Positions 13,901-24,435 are shown, counted from the stretch's first letter. The stretch: DNA of 64,000 bases from Thinopyrum elongatum (GCA_011799875.1 CM022303.1:298728362-298792361), one strand, 5' to 3'. The notes: generated by a model not told the origin, from the letters alone. A program made the numbers and translations.

Positions 13901-15538
13901 GACTAAACTGTGCTGATAATGTCAAGAGAGGTCGGGGTAGACCAAACTTGACATCGGAGGAGTACGTAAAGAGAGATCTGAAGGACTGGAATATCACCAA
14001 AGAACTACCCATGGACAGGGGTGAGTGGAAGCTAGCTATCCATGTGCCAGAACCATGAGTTGGTTGCAAGATCTTATGGGTTTCAGCTCTAGACTACCCC
14101 AACTTGTTTGGGACTAAAGGCTTTGCTGTTGTTGTTGTAATAATACAAGGAAGGTACAAAAGCTAATACTACTACTTTACGAGGGTGTTAAATTTAGATT
14201 AGACATAGTATATTTGATTCATGAAAAACAGAAACATATCAGAGTACCACACATCTCCTAAAGAATAAATATAAATACAATTGATGTCAAAATACCAATG
14301 TAGTATTGTTTGGAAAGGTTTAAACAAATTCAGCCAGTAGAAAGAAAATAAAAACATTTCACCCACGAACCAATCAAAGTGGTTCAGAAAATTTTGTACC
14401 TTTGGCAACTTCCCTCTCTTCTTGAGCAACTTCAAGTGCATCCGCTGGCTGTAGTGTATCAGATGATACTTGGAATGCTTCTCAACCAGCCTATCCATCA
14501 CCTGTGGGTTCGATGCAAGCCAGTCCGATATCTGCTTTGATGTAACTAGCGAGTCCATCTCAAGAGTTTCCAACCACTGATACACAGGCTTCCAGAGATC
14601 AGTTCGCTGGAACCTGTATGGGAATGCACTTTGGTCTGGATCTAAAACCTGATGGGAACGACAAAAAAATGCACAATTAACTTAGCTTCCTTGGTCACTG
14701 GAAGGATTAGAGGAATGCAAAAGAAAGCTACGTCTTAGCAGATTTAAGAGATATTGTGCAGATCAAGTTGGGCTAATGAAGCTCATAAACATAGGCACAT
14801 AGCTGAAGATCTGAAGTAAGAATTTAATGTGCTCGAATTAGAGTTCCAATAAAAATAATAACGATTCGATTTCAGAAAACCTAATTTGAGAAGCTAAATT
14901 TTGCATGGTTTTTGTTTTTGAACTTTTGTAGCTTTTGCATGCCTGGTGCTACTTGGAACCCCAAACAATGGTCACCTCGATTGATGTAAAAGATACCCCA
15001 CAGCCATAAACCTATCATGTCACAATTCGTGCAGCCACTCTAAGAGCTCAAGTTGATGAATCCAGTTAACTTAACCACGCAGCAATCAGGTAATAATTCC
15101 ATCCAGTGCGCGAATCGTCGACCGTGGAAAGGGAAAGGGTAGATGGGTTACCTGGTCGCCGCGGAGCGCGAGGAGGCGCTGGTGGAGCTGGGAGCGGGGG
15201 AGGGATGGGAGCTCGGGGCGGTGGGCGTCGATGTAGGCGTCGACCTCGGGCTCGGTGGGAGGGCGGCCGTCGGGGAAGGACTCGAGCCAGGCGCGCGCGG
15301 CGATCTCCCATGGGTGCGGCGGCCGCGTGGAGGACGAGGAGTGGGGATGCGTGGCCGGGGGAGGGGTGGGGTTCGGGGGCGTGGCCGGGGGAGGGGTCGG
15401 GGTCGGGGTGGCGCTGGCGCTGGCCGTGGCCGTGGCGGCGGGGGTGGCGGGGGTCTGGTGGTGGAACGGCGGGGGGAAGGGGAGCGGCGCGTCCGGCGGC
15501 AGCGCGCGGAGCGGGAGGATGGCCTGCGGTTCCGGCAT
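1936..15538 (-). CDS. WD40-repeat (transducin-like) protein, complete, 20 exons, 893 aa
   Basis: Exons on the minus strand, 5' to 3': 15152-15538, 14400-14648, 11467-11572, 11226-11382, 10827-11119, 10378-10599, 10226-10272, 9201-9275, 8909-8980, 8075-8140, 7883-7994, 6952-7048, 4920-5079, 4788-4836, 4620-4705, 3648-3856, 2519-2605, 2363-2438, 2218-2274, 1936-2010. They total 2682 nt in frame, from ATG at 15538 to TAA at 1936. Residues 1-105 are Pro/Ala-rich. Residues about 130-212 (from VLDPDQSAFPYRF to KKRGKLPK) look helical and are unassigned. Residues 213-470 are low-complexity, with an 8-residue PGG repeat near 249-280. From about 488 a beta-propeller shows strand-d signatures LLLFNLLSG, LLKVWDCITG, KLLLWNALRG, VVQLWDIES, TIGLFDIRA, NTLVWDTRL, SVGMWDVTLG and KVVLYHNRN, so roughly seven or eight blades. 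The role is unknown; such propellers are protein-interaction scaffolds. Intron 6 uses a GC donor. Exon 9 has a tandem partial duplicate downstream. Confidence 0.9.
2787..3003. mobile_element. Long-hairpin Stowaway-type MITE (217 bp)
   Basis: The two ends are long, nearly perfect inverted complements: CTACCTCCGTCCTGGTTTAT on the left and its imperfect complement ending GCAGGTAG on the right. They are flanked by TA and lie in an intron of the WD40 gene between exons 16 and 17. There is no ORF. Confidence 0.85.
4196..4262 (-). mobile_element. LINE 3'-end fragment
   Basis: Short reverse-complement piece of the same LINE tail found at 5671-5850 and 13653-14137: AACAACAACAAGTTGAGGTAGGCTAGAG followed by a CATAAGAT block, with decay. 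It lies in WD40 intron 15 and has no coding capacity. Confidence 0.6.
5207..5536. mobile_element. Tourist/PIF-Harbinger-type MITE (330 bp)
   Basis: The terminal inverted repeats start GGGTGTGTTTGG and end CCAAACGCACCC. They are flanked by TAA on both sides (5204-5206 and 5537-5539), the 3-bp target typical of PIF/Harbinger elements. It lies in WD40 intron 12 and has no ORF. A hAT origin is less likely because of the 3-bp target. Confidence 0.75.
5671..5850 (-). mobile_element. LINE 3'-end fragment (reverse transcriptase C-terminus)
   Basis: Reverse complement of the C-terminal codons and tail of a LINE. On the minus strand it reads RDLKDWKITKELAMDRGAWK, then LAIHVPEQ, and ends in a GTTGTTGTT tail. 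A second copy on the + strand at 13653-14137 shares this block. It is 5'-truncated and lies in a WD40 intron. Confidence 0.8.
8294..8376. mobile_element. Stowaway-like MITE (83 bp)
   Basis: Inverted-repeat ends CTCCCTCTGTAAAGAAATAT and complement, ending CTTTACAGAGGGAG. TA is seen on the left only; the right flank has decayed to CA. It lies in WD40 intron 9. Confidence 0.8.
8712..8941. repeat. 115-bp tandem duplication spanning an exon end and its splice donor
   Basis: Two head-to-tail copies, 8712-8826 and 8827-8941, differ at only a few bases. The right copy holds the last 33 or so bases of WD40 exon 9 with its donor at 8907-8908 plus adjoining intron. The left copy repeats those exon bases (RAIELRGHNTE) and a second intact GTATG donor inside the intron, but has no acceptor of its own. 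Confidence 0.92.
9956..10094. mobile_element. Stowaway MITE (139 bp)
   Basis: Ends CTCCCTCCGTTCCTAAATAT and complement, flanked by TA on both sides. The centre includes a partial palindrome. It lies in WD40 intron 7 and has no coding capacity. Confidence 0.92.
11295..11380 (-). repeat. 24-bp coding minisatellite in WD40 exon 4
   Basis: Three and a half copies with a 24-bp period start at 11295, 11319, 11343 and 11367. In the gene frame (minus) they give PGGNASIS, PGGSANRS, PGVSASRL and PGGSTPIK. The repeat keeps the frame, so copy-number change would only lengthen or shorten a disordered linker. Confidence 0.9.
11821..13004. mobile_element. GC-rich PIF/Harbinger-like DNA transposon (1.18 kb, non-autonomous)
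   Basis: The terminal inverted repeats are GAGCATCTACAGCCGG and CCGGCTGTAGATGCTC, flanked by TAA (11818-11820 and 13005-13007). It sits in WD40 intron 2 and is far more GC-rich than the surrounding intron. It lacks a DDE transposase but carries an open frame on the minus strand (12686-12072). The family assignment rests on the 3-bp TAA target and the end sequence. Confidence 0.8.
12072..12686 (-). CDS. ORF inside the Harbinger-like element, 204 aa, unknown
   Basis: Open frame starting MAGSGSGSVDWGVI. The middle is an Arg/Ala/Glu-rich stretch that should form a long helix or coiled coil (ERIRAAEARIAAEMAVAEVA). Next comes an acidic patch (EDNDDEDSSGDEQ), then RLDPYCVFDRYFREKDGKG. I do not recognise a catalytic domain. 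PIF/Harbinger elements often carry a second DNA-binding ORF, and this could be a derivative of one, but no Myb/SANT signature is evident. The high GC content makes chance ORFs likely, so it may not be translated. Confidence 0.35.
   Translation of the reverse strand: MAGSGSGSVDWGVIPCGLEEAIVVRIALRRSREDSARPTEGSVRCDSIASAQRAPGSSRAGSSRSQQPENLPFPITGRADYESHRERAARRGKERIRAAEARIAAEMAVAEVADAAARAAAEEEAIRARLVKKRQRRNTRALAREQNRAVCAMAGLPQKEKKEDNDDEDSSGDEQIRLDPYCVFDRYFREKDGKGAGKGMGSRG
13653..14137 (+). pseudogene. LINE 3' end with reverse transcriptase C-terminus, decayed
   Basis: On the + strand it reads MLYGTECWATKRQHVQQL, continues GVAEMRMLSWMCGHTR, then is frameshifted. Later the frame resumes with KRDLKDWNITKELPMDRGEW and KLAIHVPEP before a stop, and the sequence ends in a GTTGTTGTTGT tail. 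This is the C-terminal part of a plant LINE polymerase, 5'-truncated and broken. It lies in WD40 intron 2, opposite in direction to the gene. Confidence 0.85.
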
Positions 15539-16200
15539 TCGCTCCGGCTTCGGTAGAGGAGGGCCGGGGACGCGGAGGAGAGGGGCTCGTGGTTTTGGGA
15601 GGGTTTGCTTGCTCGCTCGCTCGCCTCGCCTTCGAATCGAAGGAAGGGCAACCGTAAGATTTGGACTTTTTTTACTCTTACCGGGGGTTATGTTAGGGGG
15701 TGCTCCGGAAAAAATCGGAATCAGATAAAACTAGTGAAATTTCAAATGGGGCGCTCTCCTATTTTATGCAAGCTTGGGAGATTTGGATCACACAGTCCAG
15801 GCATCCGTCTCCTTTCTTTTATCTTCACATCACATTCAAAATTTCCTGCTTCTGCTATGCGATTTGGGCTTGAGAACAATTTATCACGAACTTTGTAGAT
15901 TCATAAAAGAGTTGATGTTCTCATCCATAGTTTACACTAGAATCGCCACGTAAGATGTAACCAACAGAACAGACGGAATTATAAGCATACCCAACTCAAA
16001 ATATCTGATAATGTTGCGGCAGGACGGATCTTTAACAACATTGGTTTTTAAGCAATACATTTTAGAAGGACCACGACAGAAAAGAAGCACATCCAACACA
16101 TCCGACTTATTTCCATTAGAGACAACACTGACTGCAAGTAGATTTCTATAACAAAATTGATGGGTGTCAACCATGCAGATTGCCAGCCAGCAGTGATCCA
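15539..16200 (-). promoter_or_regulatory. Interval between the RIO1 stop and the WD40 start
   Basis: About 660 bp containing the RIO1 3' UTR (right part) and the WD40 promoter and 5' UTR (left part); both genes read leftwards. No ORF of interest and no transposon is seen. A TATA box could not be assigned with confidence. Confidence 0.5.
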
Positions 16201-19200
16201 CTACCGCTTGCACTTCGCTTTCGCCATTTTCTTCCTCTTCTTCTTATCGGCCTTGGGGATCTTCGTCTTGCGAGTTTCCCTCTTTTCCTCCTTCACTTTC
16301 TTCTTGTTTTCCTTGCGAGCAGCCTTCCTTTCCTCGGGCCCCATCTTTGTGGACTCGTGCCACGAACCGTCTTCGTCGGAGCTAGAGCAGGACTCACTGT
16401 CACCCAATTCATCTTCCTCCTTGTTCTCCAACGAGCACTTAGTTTGCAGGTCCAAGGGTTCTTCCCGTGTTTTTTGTGCCGGCTGTGCTTCCTGGTTTTC
16501 GGTAGGCTCATTTTTAGCCCGCACAAATCCTAACAGTGGCTGGTCATAAAGCTTATCTGCTGTTGGCTCATAACCAACGGATGGGCGTTGCATCATTGAC
16601 ATGCTGACAATATCTGCCTCACATTGCTTCACATAATCCAACGTCTATCAAAAAGAGCAAAGCAGGTAATATTATTAGTAAGTGAACTGTCTAACACACA
16701 GCACAAACATATGAAAGAAACAAAATAAACACGAAGTAGTTACAAACTCGTATAAGAGATCTGGAAGACAAGACTAACTGGAAACAGACCAAAGAATTGT
16801 GTACATGAGATAAAACAGTTACCACAAAGGTAATGTCAATACCTTGAATCAAAACATAGTATAAAATAGTGATGATTGATGAGTAACAGATATATGCAAT
16901 AAATAAACGTATGCCTCAGATACTAAGGTCCCTCACTGGAGAAGTGAAGATGCTCACTGTTGTAAACTACTCCAGTACAACTTTGTGCTAACTCAGCGAC
17001 ACTTATTTTGGGACAGAGGGAGTATATTTCTGGCAAAGCTGCACAACTGCATAGTACAATATTCATATTCCTACCTGCACCAAGACTGTCGGAGCAATTT
17101 CATCATCATCTGCAGCTGTATCTCCATTTTCCAAAATCTTTTGTTGAACCTGTTGTAACCACAATATTGTTAACCCGTCAGATCTTCTGTCCAAGGATGA
17201 GCATAGTATCACGCAAAAATCGATGATTGCAAAGTAATGCAGCTACTGAAAGTAAAATAAGGACATGCCTTCTCCAGGTAATCATCAACATCTTCATCAG
17301 CGATATTTTGATCCACAACAAAATTAAATAGCTCTGTTACTGTCATGACAGGAATGCCTCGTTTTTCAAAGAAATCCTGAAAACAGCATTGCACACGTAT
17401 TAAATACCACGAGTTATCCATGTCTGGTCAATTTTAATTTAATTTTACTCACATTAACATGCAAGCAATCTTCCTTCAGGAAATCCAAAGCTGAAGGATG
17501 GTCAAGGTCGACAGACTGTGAAACATCAATGATGTACAAGTGTCCCTGCACAACAAGCAAATAAGAATGAGGAACCTGGTTAACAGGGAAATAAAAGAGG
17601 TTAAAGAGGCTTAATCAGAAGTGTTCAACTACCTCATAATAAAGAATGTTGTATTCACTCAAATCACCATGGACAAGCTTGCACTTTTGGTAAAGTGTCC
17701 GCATCGTTGTAACAATCTGAAAATAAGCTGCAGTAAGTATATTGTAAAATGGTATGATAAGAGTACCCAAAGGTTCCTTGTTCATTCCTCTATAGGAGAA
17801 GACCATATTCAGCTGACATTTCAACTGGTAGTTAGTCTTTGCATGCGTCATGTACCTCAAAGTACGTTTCACGCAGCTTGTCATCGGACAAAGCAGCATC
17901 CTTAAGACGAGGAGCAGCCCAACCTACCTTTCCTGAAGGAGAACCAACTCAATTTATTAGACGCACTGATAATACCTTCGAAAGTACTGTTCTGTGGGAT
18001 GTTCTGCTACAAGGCGTATGTTTGGACAATTATTATGTCATGATATGATACCATTTCTGTAGGAAAATGTTGATAGGCGTTGAATAAGCAAATGTCACCA
18101 CAAGTTTTACCTATAAATTCCATCACCAAAACATGAAGCCTCAAGAGTAACGGCTTCGGGCATCGGATTCCTTCTGCTCTAACTCTGAACAAGAGAGAGA
18201 AGTGCAAATCTATCTATTTCAATAACTGAAAGCATTTTGCGAAGTATTGCAGAAGAAGATAAAAATTATATAAAGTGAGAATTTAATTTATAGAGACAGA
18301 ACAAAAGTGGTCGGCCCTTCGCCGAACCCCGCACAAGCGGGAGCTACGTGCACCGGGCTGCCAGAGAGACAGAACAAAATATAGGATAGCAACAGCTTAT
18401 GCTTCCAAACGCATCCTCTTTTTCCCCACAAAAATAAACCCAGTTCAACAACAGAATCCCATTGAGAAACATCTTGCCAAATTGCTGGAATGAAAATCAT
18501 GAATAAAGGATGCTAAATAAGAATATGTCATACCGTAAAAGATTTCGCATTTCCTTTTCAGCCCAGGTCTTTACCATTTTCCGAGGATTATGCTTGCAGT
18601 AACCATGTCTAAAACGATAATCTCCTTGAACGTATCGATCTCTATCCCTGCAACAAGGAAGTGTGTACTTTGTTCACATGGAAACCTTTTTGAAACAAAA
18701 CAATTTAGAAGTACTGAAAGGACAAAATGCCCATAAACAGCATTCCGACGTAGCTTTGAGTATCCAGTTATTATAAGAGAAAAGGCAAGTATAAAATCCA
18801 AATCTTACTTGAAAACAAGCACTGAAGTTTTATAGACTTTGATTGCTAACTCACTGCCATCCGTCTTTGTTGCATGATATACATTTGCCTACAAAGGAAA
18901 AAAAATCAATTGCCACAGTTAATATTGAGTGTGTTATTCTAATAATAGATATACAGAATGGTGAATAAAAATGCAACTTGTAGTATGGGATGCCTTCTCT
19001 ATGTTCCTCTGTCAACAGCTAAAGTAGCGCTATGCTCCACAAACTTTTCTCATAATATTATTTTTAAATCCGCGGGTGCAATGAAATTATCAAGTAGCAG
19101 ATGCCTTGTCGCTACGATGTGCACTGCAAATTGAAGGTTACCTCTTTTCCGGTAGAAATGCAACCATTTATGTTATTAAACACACCACGGTTTAACATTT

Positions 19201-19536
19201 TGAACAAAACCATGCGGGTTCTTGGGTCAATAGCCTGCATATAAAGAAAAAATCAAATGTTTAGAAAAAATACTTCACTAAAACATCATTCATTACATAG
19301 ACTATAGAGTTAAAGCATGTTTTTGTCTTTCCCAGTAAATCAAAATTTATAACTTCATCTGGATGAACAAATGAGCAAGTATGCCCTGCCAATAAGAACT
19401 GAAAATATCGTTCAATCATCAGATCAAGTAATCAAATCACATGTGCAATAGAGAGCACTCTTTTGAGGGCCCACAATGACAAAAAAAATTAAACAAATTG
19501 CAGAAGAGGAAAAGAAATAGATCAGATCCCCCCCCC

Positions 19537-19567
<31 letters not shown>

Positions 19568-22500
19568 AGTTATCAGCATTGAAGCAATGGTACCTAATCA
19601 GTCAGGAGAACTCATAAACAAAAATGCAGTAGGCATCAAAAAGAGCGATGTTCAAACTTCTGCTTCACAAACTTACAGAACAGGCAATAGAAAATGAAGC
19701 AGGACTCAAGTCTGATGAAGGTATGCAGTAAGTTACAACCGAGATTTATACAGCTTTTTGTTGAAGTAGTCAACAGCGGATTAATGGTGCCATTTCAGCC
19801 ACCTATATACCCAGGAATGTAGTGGGTTTGGGAATATGTTGCGATAGGAGGTTGAGCAGGAGCTGAGATGACTTCAATAAGAATTGTTATTCATGTACAT
19901 CAAACCAAACATTTTATAATCTACTCTCTCCGATCCATAATAAGTGTCGCAGTTTTGAACCTAGGGTTAGTTCAACCTTAGTTCAAAACTGCGGCACTTA
20001 TTATGGCTCGGAGGTAATAAGTAAATTTTGATTTACTGCATACTTGATGAGGGGAGAAACTTCTAAAACAGACAACCACTTGACAGAGAGCAAATTGGGG
20101 TGAAAGGCTACGGGATTGATTCTTAATTTGCTAGAGGAATACTGAAAGTGTACAGATTCAATTCCCAAGCAGAGAATGAAATAAGCATCACCAAGCAGCA
20201 AAAAAAGTACAAACCTGTTCAACTGTAGCACGATCTGCCTTCCCAGTGTTCCTTGTTTTTCCAATTGCAGTATCTCTTATGCTGTCCCTGATTGCAGTCG
20301 TCACAGAATTTGACATCCCCACGTTCATTCTACCTTCCCACTCCTGAGTAGTTCAAAACTCACGGACATCAAATAATCAGCAAAAAAAGCTACAACACCC
20401 AAACGAACAAACCATGATGAGTGTTTCGTTCAGATAACAATATCCATATGTTAAGGCACCGGGATTACACAAAATTCAGTGCTGCAACAGACATCAAAAC
20501 TTGAGCCAAACTATTTCAGTTAGTGGTTTGCAGAGTGACGTTGGAAACTAAGAATTTCCCTAGCTGATACTACGACGCTTAGCTCTAATATGAAGTGCAA
20601 CTGTTCTCTTTAGTAATTTTAGGTAAACAACTTTGACCAGAAGATAGTGAACCACTGAACCCTAGTCCTTGATAGCATTTTTTTTTTTTAGAAAAGGAGG
20701 ATGTACCCCCGGCCTCTGCATCTGGACGATGCATGCAGCCATATTATTAATTATTCCCAAAGACCTTACAAGGTAATACATCAGTAAGCCTGAAGCCACC
20801 ATCTTTGGCAACGCCTGTTGCTACTCCTATCCCTTGATGAAGGGGTGCCGAATGTTCGGGCCTAATACCAAACAGACATCGCACCAAAACCTAACATCTA
20901 AAGCCGGATGCCCCATCCAAGCCACTACCTAGACTGGGTCATACACCGGTCCGGCACACTCCCAGTGAGCACCGCACGCTGCAAGGGCCGTCACCTCCAT
21001 CTTCCATCGATCCATCCTCAGATCAGAACTAATGCATCGACCTTACTAGGCCTCTCTGCCATCGACGCCACCACGACGCCAGACAGCGTCGTCCTCCTGC
21101 GCGAGTCCGTCAACCCGCATCGGACGCCGAGCCTCCACTGCGCCACACCGCCGAGACCCGCCGTAATCGATGCAGAAGATGAAACCCCGCTCCGCCTTTG
21201 GGCCCTTCCAATCAGCACCTGCTCCAAAACGATGCCTTCAAGAGGGAGAACGGCACCATAGTTTCCGTCATCATCCGACCTGGGAGACCCAGATCCAGGG
21301 TTTCCCCCGAAACAGATGCCTCCTGGAGGAAGAGGGGCACGCCAACTGCAACTGCCCACGATCACGAGTCGTGCCCACGACCACTTAGCTCTCTCGACGG
21401 CGCCTTCAAGAAGGACACGACGCCATGAGCGTCGTCGCCGCCCTAGGTTTTCACCCGAGAAACCGTGGTGTGGGAAAAGGTGGGGCGGACCCGAACGACG
21501 TCTCCAGGAAGAGAAACGGCACCCTCGGGCGTCGTCGCCGTCGCGGCCGGCAGGAGCCGACCAGGGAGTTATCCCAATCCGAATCCCCACCTCCCGCTCC
21601 GCCCCATCCGGTGACCAGCAAGCAGCGCAGCCATGTCCGTTACGACGGAGTGCACGATGCAAGTATTGGAGGAAGAAGCGGCTCGACGTCGTTGGCCGCC
21701 GAGGCAACAAGTAGCGGCACCAACCCACCGGTGGATCGCCGGCCAACCGACCCGATCGCCGGCAGCCCGCCCGCCCTGCCGCGCCACCGGACAGGGAGGC
21801 CCACCTCGGGGCCGCCGCCCCGGATCCAAGGCCCTCCGCCCTAGATCGGGAGGAGGAGCGCCAGCACTGCCACCACAGCCGCCGATAGGACGCCGGCCAG
21901 CCGCCACACCGCTGAAGTCCAGATCTGGGCCGTCATGAACCAAATCGGCGCCGCCGCAGCCCAGATCGGGATCACACCCTCGAGTCAGGGAGCCCCGCGT
22001 CCCCCGTTGACCTGCGAGAGGGAGGAGTACCTCCGCCGCCGCCGGCGCACGCACAGGCTAAGCCCGGCGCCTACCACCGGCGGCGACGGAGGGGAGGAGA
22101 GGGAGGGGCGGTGACCCGGCGGCTAGGGGCGGAGCCCCTCGGTCGCCCGCGCGGGGGGCGACGGAGGGGGGAGGGGAGTCCTATACCCCTCACCAGTCAC
22201 CACCTAGTCCTTGATAGCATACGCCCATAAAAGTTAGTAATACAGCACAGGCCGATCAGAACTAATCCATGGTGAGTTCAAAGAGCATACCTCCAAGGGA
22301 GCGGCGCGGACGTGCGAGGCCAGCTTCTGTGTGCGGTTGGAGAGTGGCTGGAGTGTGCGCGCGAGCATGCCGCCGTGCGCGTTCGGCCTCCGCGCCGCAG
22401 CGGCGCTTCCGGCGGCCGAGAATGTTGAGGAAAGACGCGTCGAGCCATCCGGGCCCTCCGCGGCGTCGAGCCAGTCTAGGGCTTCACCCACGTCATGGTA

Positions 22501-22692
22501 GGACCAATACTCCTCGTCATCGTCCTCATCGTCGTCCTCGTCCTCCTCCGCCTCCGCCTCCGCGGACTCCTCGGATGGTGCTGCTGGTTTCTCTTCGGCA
22601 TCCGCAAAGCGCCCATCCAACTCGCCCTGCTGCAGGGCGAAGGTTCGGGAGTCGTGCAACGGTGAGGCGGCTGTGGCGGCGGCGGTGGCCAT
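16201..22692 (-). CDS. RIO1: Serine/threonine-protein kinase RIO1, complete, 12 exons, 590 aa
   Basis: Minus-strand exons, 5' to 3': 22291-22692, 20215-20343, 19142-19234, 18809-18888, 18534-18647, 18111-18184, 17856-17932, 17633-17716, 17453-17545, 17269-17376, 17075-17149, 16201-16644 (1773 nt, in frame, TAG stop). RIO1 is an atypical kinase/ATPase that acts late in cytoplasmic 40S ribosome maturation (known for the family). Hallmarks seen: nucleotide loop STGKEANVYHA (204-214), ATP-anchoring Lys225 in AIKVYKTS, the RIO1-type insert [20 protein letters not shown] (236-255), hinge MEFIG (294-298), catalytic loop HGDLSEYN with Asp341 and Asn346, and metal-binding Asp358 in IIDVSQ. The N-terminus has an acidic run (about residues 45-62). 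The C-terminus is acidic then Lys/Arg-rich ([14 protein letters not shown]), probably for nuclear or ribosome binding. The ATG at 22692 opens the [10 protein letters not shown] frame. The intron after exon 10 is GC-AG. Confidence 0.96.
18307..18364 (+). mobile_element. 5'-truncated Au-type SINE tail
   Basis: The body (GTGGTCGGCCCTTCGCCGAA to CACCGGGCTGCC) matches, as I recall it, the 3' end of the plant Au SINE. It is flanked by a perfect 15-bp target duplication AGAGACAGAACAAAA at 18292-18306 and 18365-18379. It lies in the RIO1 intron between exons 5 and 6. Confidence 0.8.
19528..19568. repeat. Poly-C tract plus CA microsatellite
   Basis: A run of 26 C followed by (CA)n in a RIO1 intron. 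Such runs are prone to sequencing and replication slippage, so the exact length is unreliable. Confidence 0.95.
19924..20014. mobile_element. Stowaway-like MITE (91 bp)
   Basis: Hairpin with ends CTCTCTCCGATCCATAATAA and its imperfect complement, flanked by TA on both sides. It lies in the RIO1 intron between exons 2 and 3. Confidence 0.88.
20679..22202 (-). mobile_element. LINE-like poly(A) retroposon without reverse transcriptase (1.5 kb)
   Basis: Flanked by an 18-bp perfect target duplication CCTAGTCCTTGATAGCAT (20661-20678 and 22203-22220). A T run at the left end is the poly(A) tail of a minus-strand element. The tail-proximal part (about 20690-20900) resembles the 3' UTR of Triticeae LINEs (AGAGGCCGGGGGTACATCCT on minus). 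The remaining part is very GC-rich, with long but uninformative ORFs and no RT or endonuclease motif. It fills most of RIO1 intron 1. It is probably a non-autonomous LINE derivative joining 5' and 3' UTR-like parts. Confidence 0.82.
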
Positions 22693-24060
22693 GGCTGTGC
22701 GCTCCTGCGGGAGCAGCGAAAAATCGAGGGCACGGTGGGAATGGGACCTATCCGTGTAGGCCGGTATACCAGTAACGCACAGTCGCGTACACGGTCCGAA
22801 GAATTGTATACCGTGATGGAAATTCGGCCCACCAAGCATGGTATATATCAAAGGGGGCCAAATGGGCTGGTCCTCGCCTGCTGGCCATGCCGGCACGATG
22901 CTAGGCATGAGGGCGATTCTATCAGGACCGGGCCCATAGTGGTGCAGAGTGTGCAGCCCGCACAGAGCCGATCAAATTTAGGGGCCCCAGAAATTTTTAT
23001 AAGCCTATGTGTATATTCCTGTGCGCTGGGCCATGCATGGCGCTGGGCCGCTGGTCCTCTGGGCGCTGAGTCGAGCGTCCCAGCCTCACAGGCCGCTCGA
23101 TGCGTTAACTACTAGTCAGGACATTACCCTAAAAGAATAGGTTAGCCCCCAGCGTGATTAACGCGTTATTGGGGCTGCCGGCCGCCGCTGCTGCTTCTTG
23201 CTCACTAGTCCATATTAGATTTAGTCCGATTAAACTAGGCGACACCGGCTCTGCGTTGGGAAATTCTTCATACCGCACTCCAATTCTTCAATGGTCAAGC
23301 CAACTAGTCAAGGTTTAGCACTAGTGAGTATTGTTTATTAATCTCTCAACCCTCATCTTATATACAGCGAATTGTACATTAAACTTTTTATTATCTTTGA
23401 TTGTGTGATCTACTATGCTATTGATTCATATATATGGCAACCGTGTGGGCGCCTCTGCTCGGAAATCATGTAGGCGCATCGATCGAGATGGTAGCAGATA
23501 CCGATTGCATTCAGAGGTAGGTGAGATGGCACATCTAGACCAGATCAAAATCGATCGCATCCAGAATTGGCGACGGGCGACACGGCGATAGGCGGGGCAA
23601 CGAGCCTGCCGCTTCCGATTAACTTCATCTGATCGATATGTTCCTCTCGCCAAAACAGGTAGCCTACTGCCACTGGCTTGTCCTCTTGATTAACTTCGGC
23701 TCCTACAGTCCTACTCCTAATTTCTAAATCCTAATTAACTTGGCAAGGATCGTTACATTGTTAGAGATCGGTTCTTGCCTCCTTGGTTGAAGATCATATT
23801 AAAGCAGTTCAACTGGACAGGGCACGAGACTAGGTGAGTTAGACATTATATCATATACGTTATAATTGCTCGTTAGTTCATTTTTTCTAGTGAAATAGGA
23901 CCCCATTTTTTTTGTTTCGCACAGGGCCCCGGATTTTGCTGGCACGGCCCTGGATTCTATGAGGCCTTCTCTCGTTTCACCATGAATTTCGAATCCGAGC
24001 TACACGAAGAGGGGAATTTCCGAGGAGAACGGGAGGTGGACGACGCTCGCAGCGACCCTA
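22693..24060. other. RIO1 upstream region, no gene seen
   Basis: Contains the RIO1 5' UTR and promoter at its left end. The rest (about 22900-24060) is patchy and GC-variable, with short meaningless ORFs. It has retroelement-like phrases such as GGGCCCCGGATTTTGCTGGC near 23930 that look like decayed transposon. I could not define any element or gene. Confidence 0.5.
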
Positions 24061-24420
24061 TCCTCTAGTCATTGCCGTGCCTGCCTGCCCTTGCTACAAC
24101 TACAATGGGGTATTTAAATGTTTACAAGGCCCATTCTGGGCTGCAAGCCGAGCAGACGGTCGAGGCTTGTGAGTGGGCCGCCCCTTTGAACTTGCTTCAC
24201 TTCCTTCCCGCGCTTGAGACTTGCTGCTGCTGACAATCCCTCCCGGACAAGATGCGGCTTGCCCCCAAGCCCGCACGCGAGGGAACAATTGCTTGAGTGC
24301 TTCCAAGTCTTCCAGGTGGCCAGTTCTTCACAGCTATCGGACCACTTGATGAGTGAAGAATCTTCTTAACACCGCGAGAAACCACTTGTTGTCGCATGAT
24401 TTATTCAGGAACTTGAAGAT
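24060..24420 (-). pseudogene. Decayed gypsy Pol C-terminus
   Basis: On the minus strand the frame LEDLEALKQLFPRVRAWGQA followed by ASCPGGIVSS is the typical end of a gypsy polyprotein (a W/L-EDLEAL-QQFP block). Upstream codons are frameshifted and contain stops. No LTR was found attached. It is a relic next to the D element. Confidence 0.6.
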
Positions 24421-24435
24421 TAGCGTTAGGGACAG

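Noticed and set aside
15106..15728. Gly/Arg-rich + strand ORFs over WD40 exon 1
   Set aside because: They are antisense shadows of the Pro/Ala-rich first exon. The minus frame has a good ATG, a donor, and joins in phase to exon 2.
16999..17023. Single Stowaway-like arm (TTTTGGGACAGAGGGAGTATA) in a RIO1 intron
   Set aside because: No matching left arm was found, so it is at most a remnant and not a definable element.
20908..22054. Overlapping 70-240 aa ORFs in the RIO1 intron 1 retroposon
   Set aside because: They have high GC, no motif and low-complexity Arg/Pro composition, and lie inside an element flanked by target duplications.
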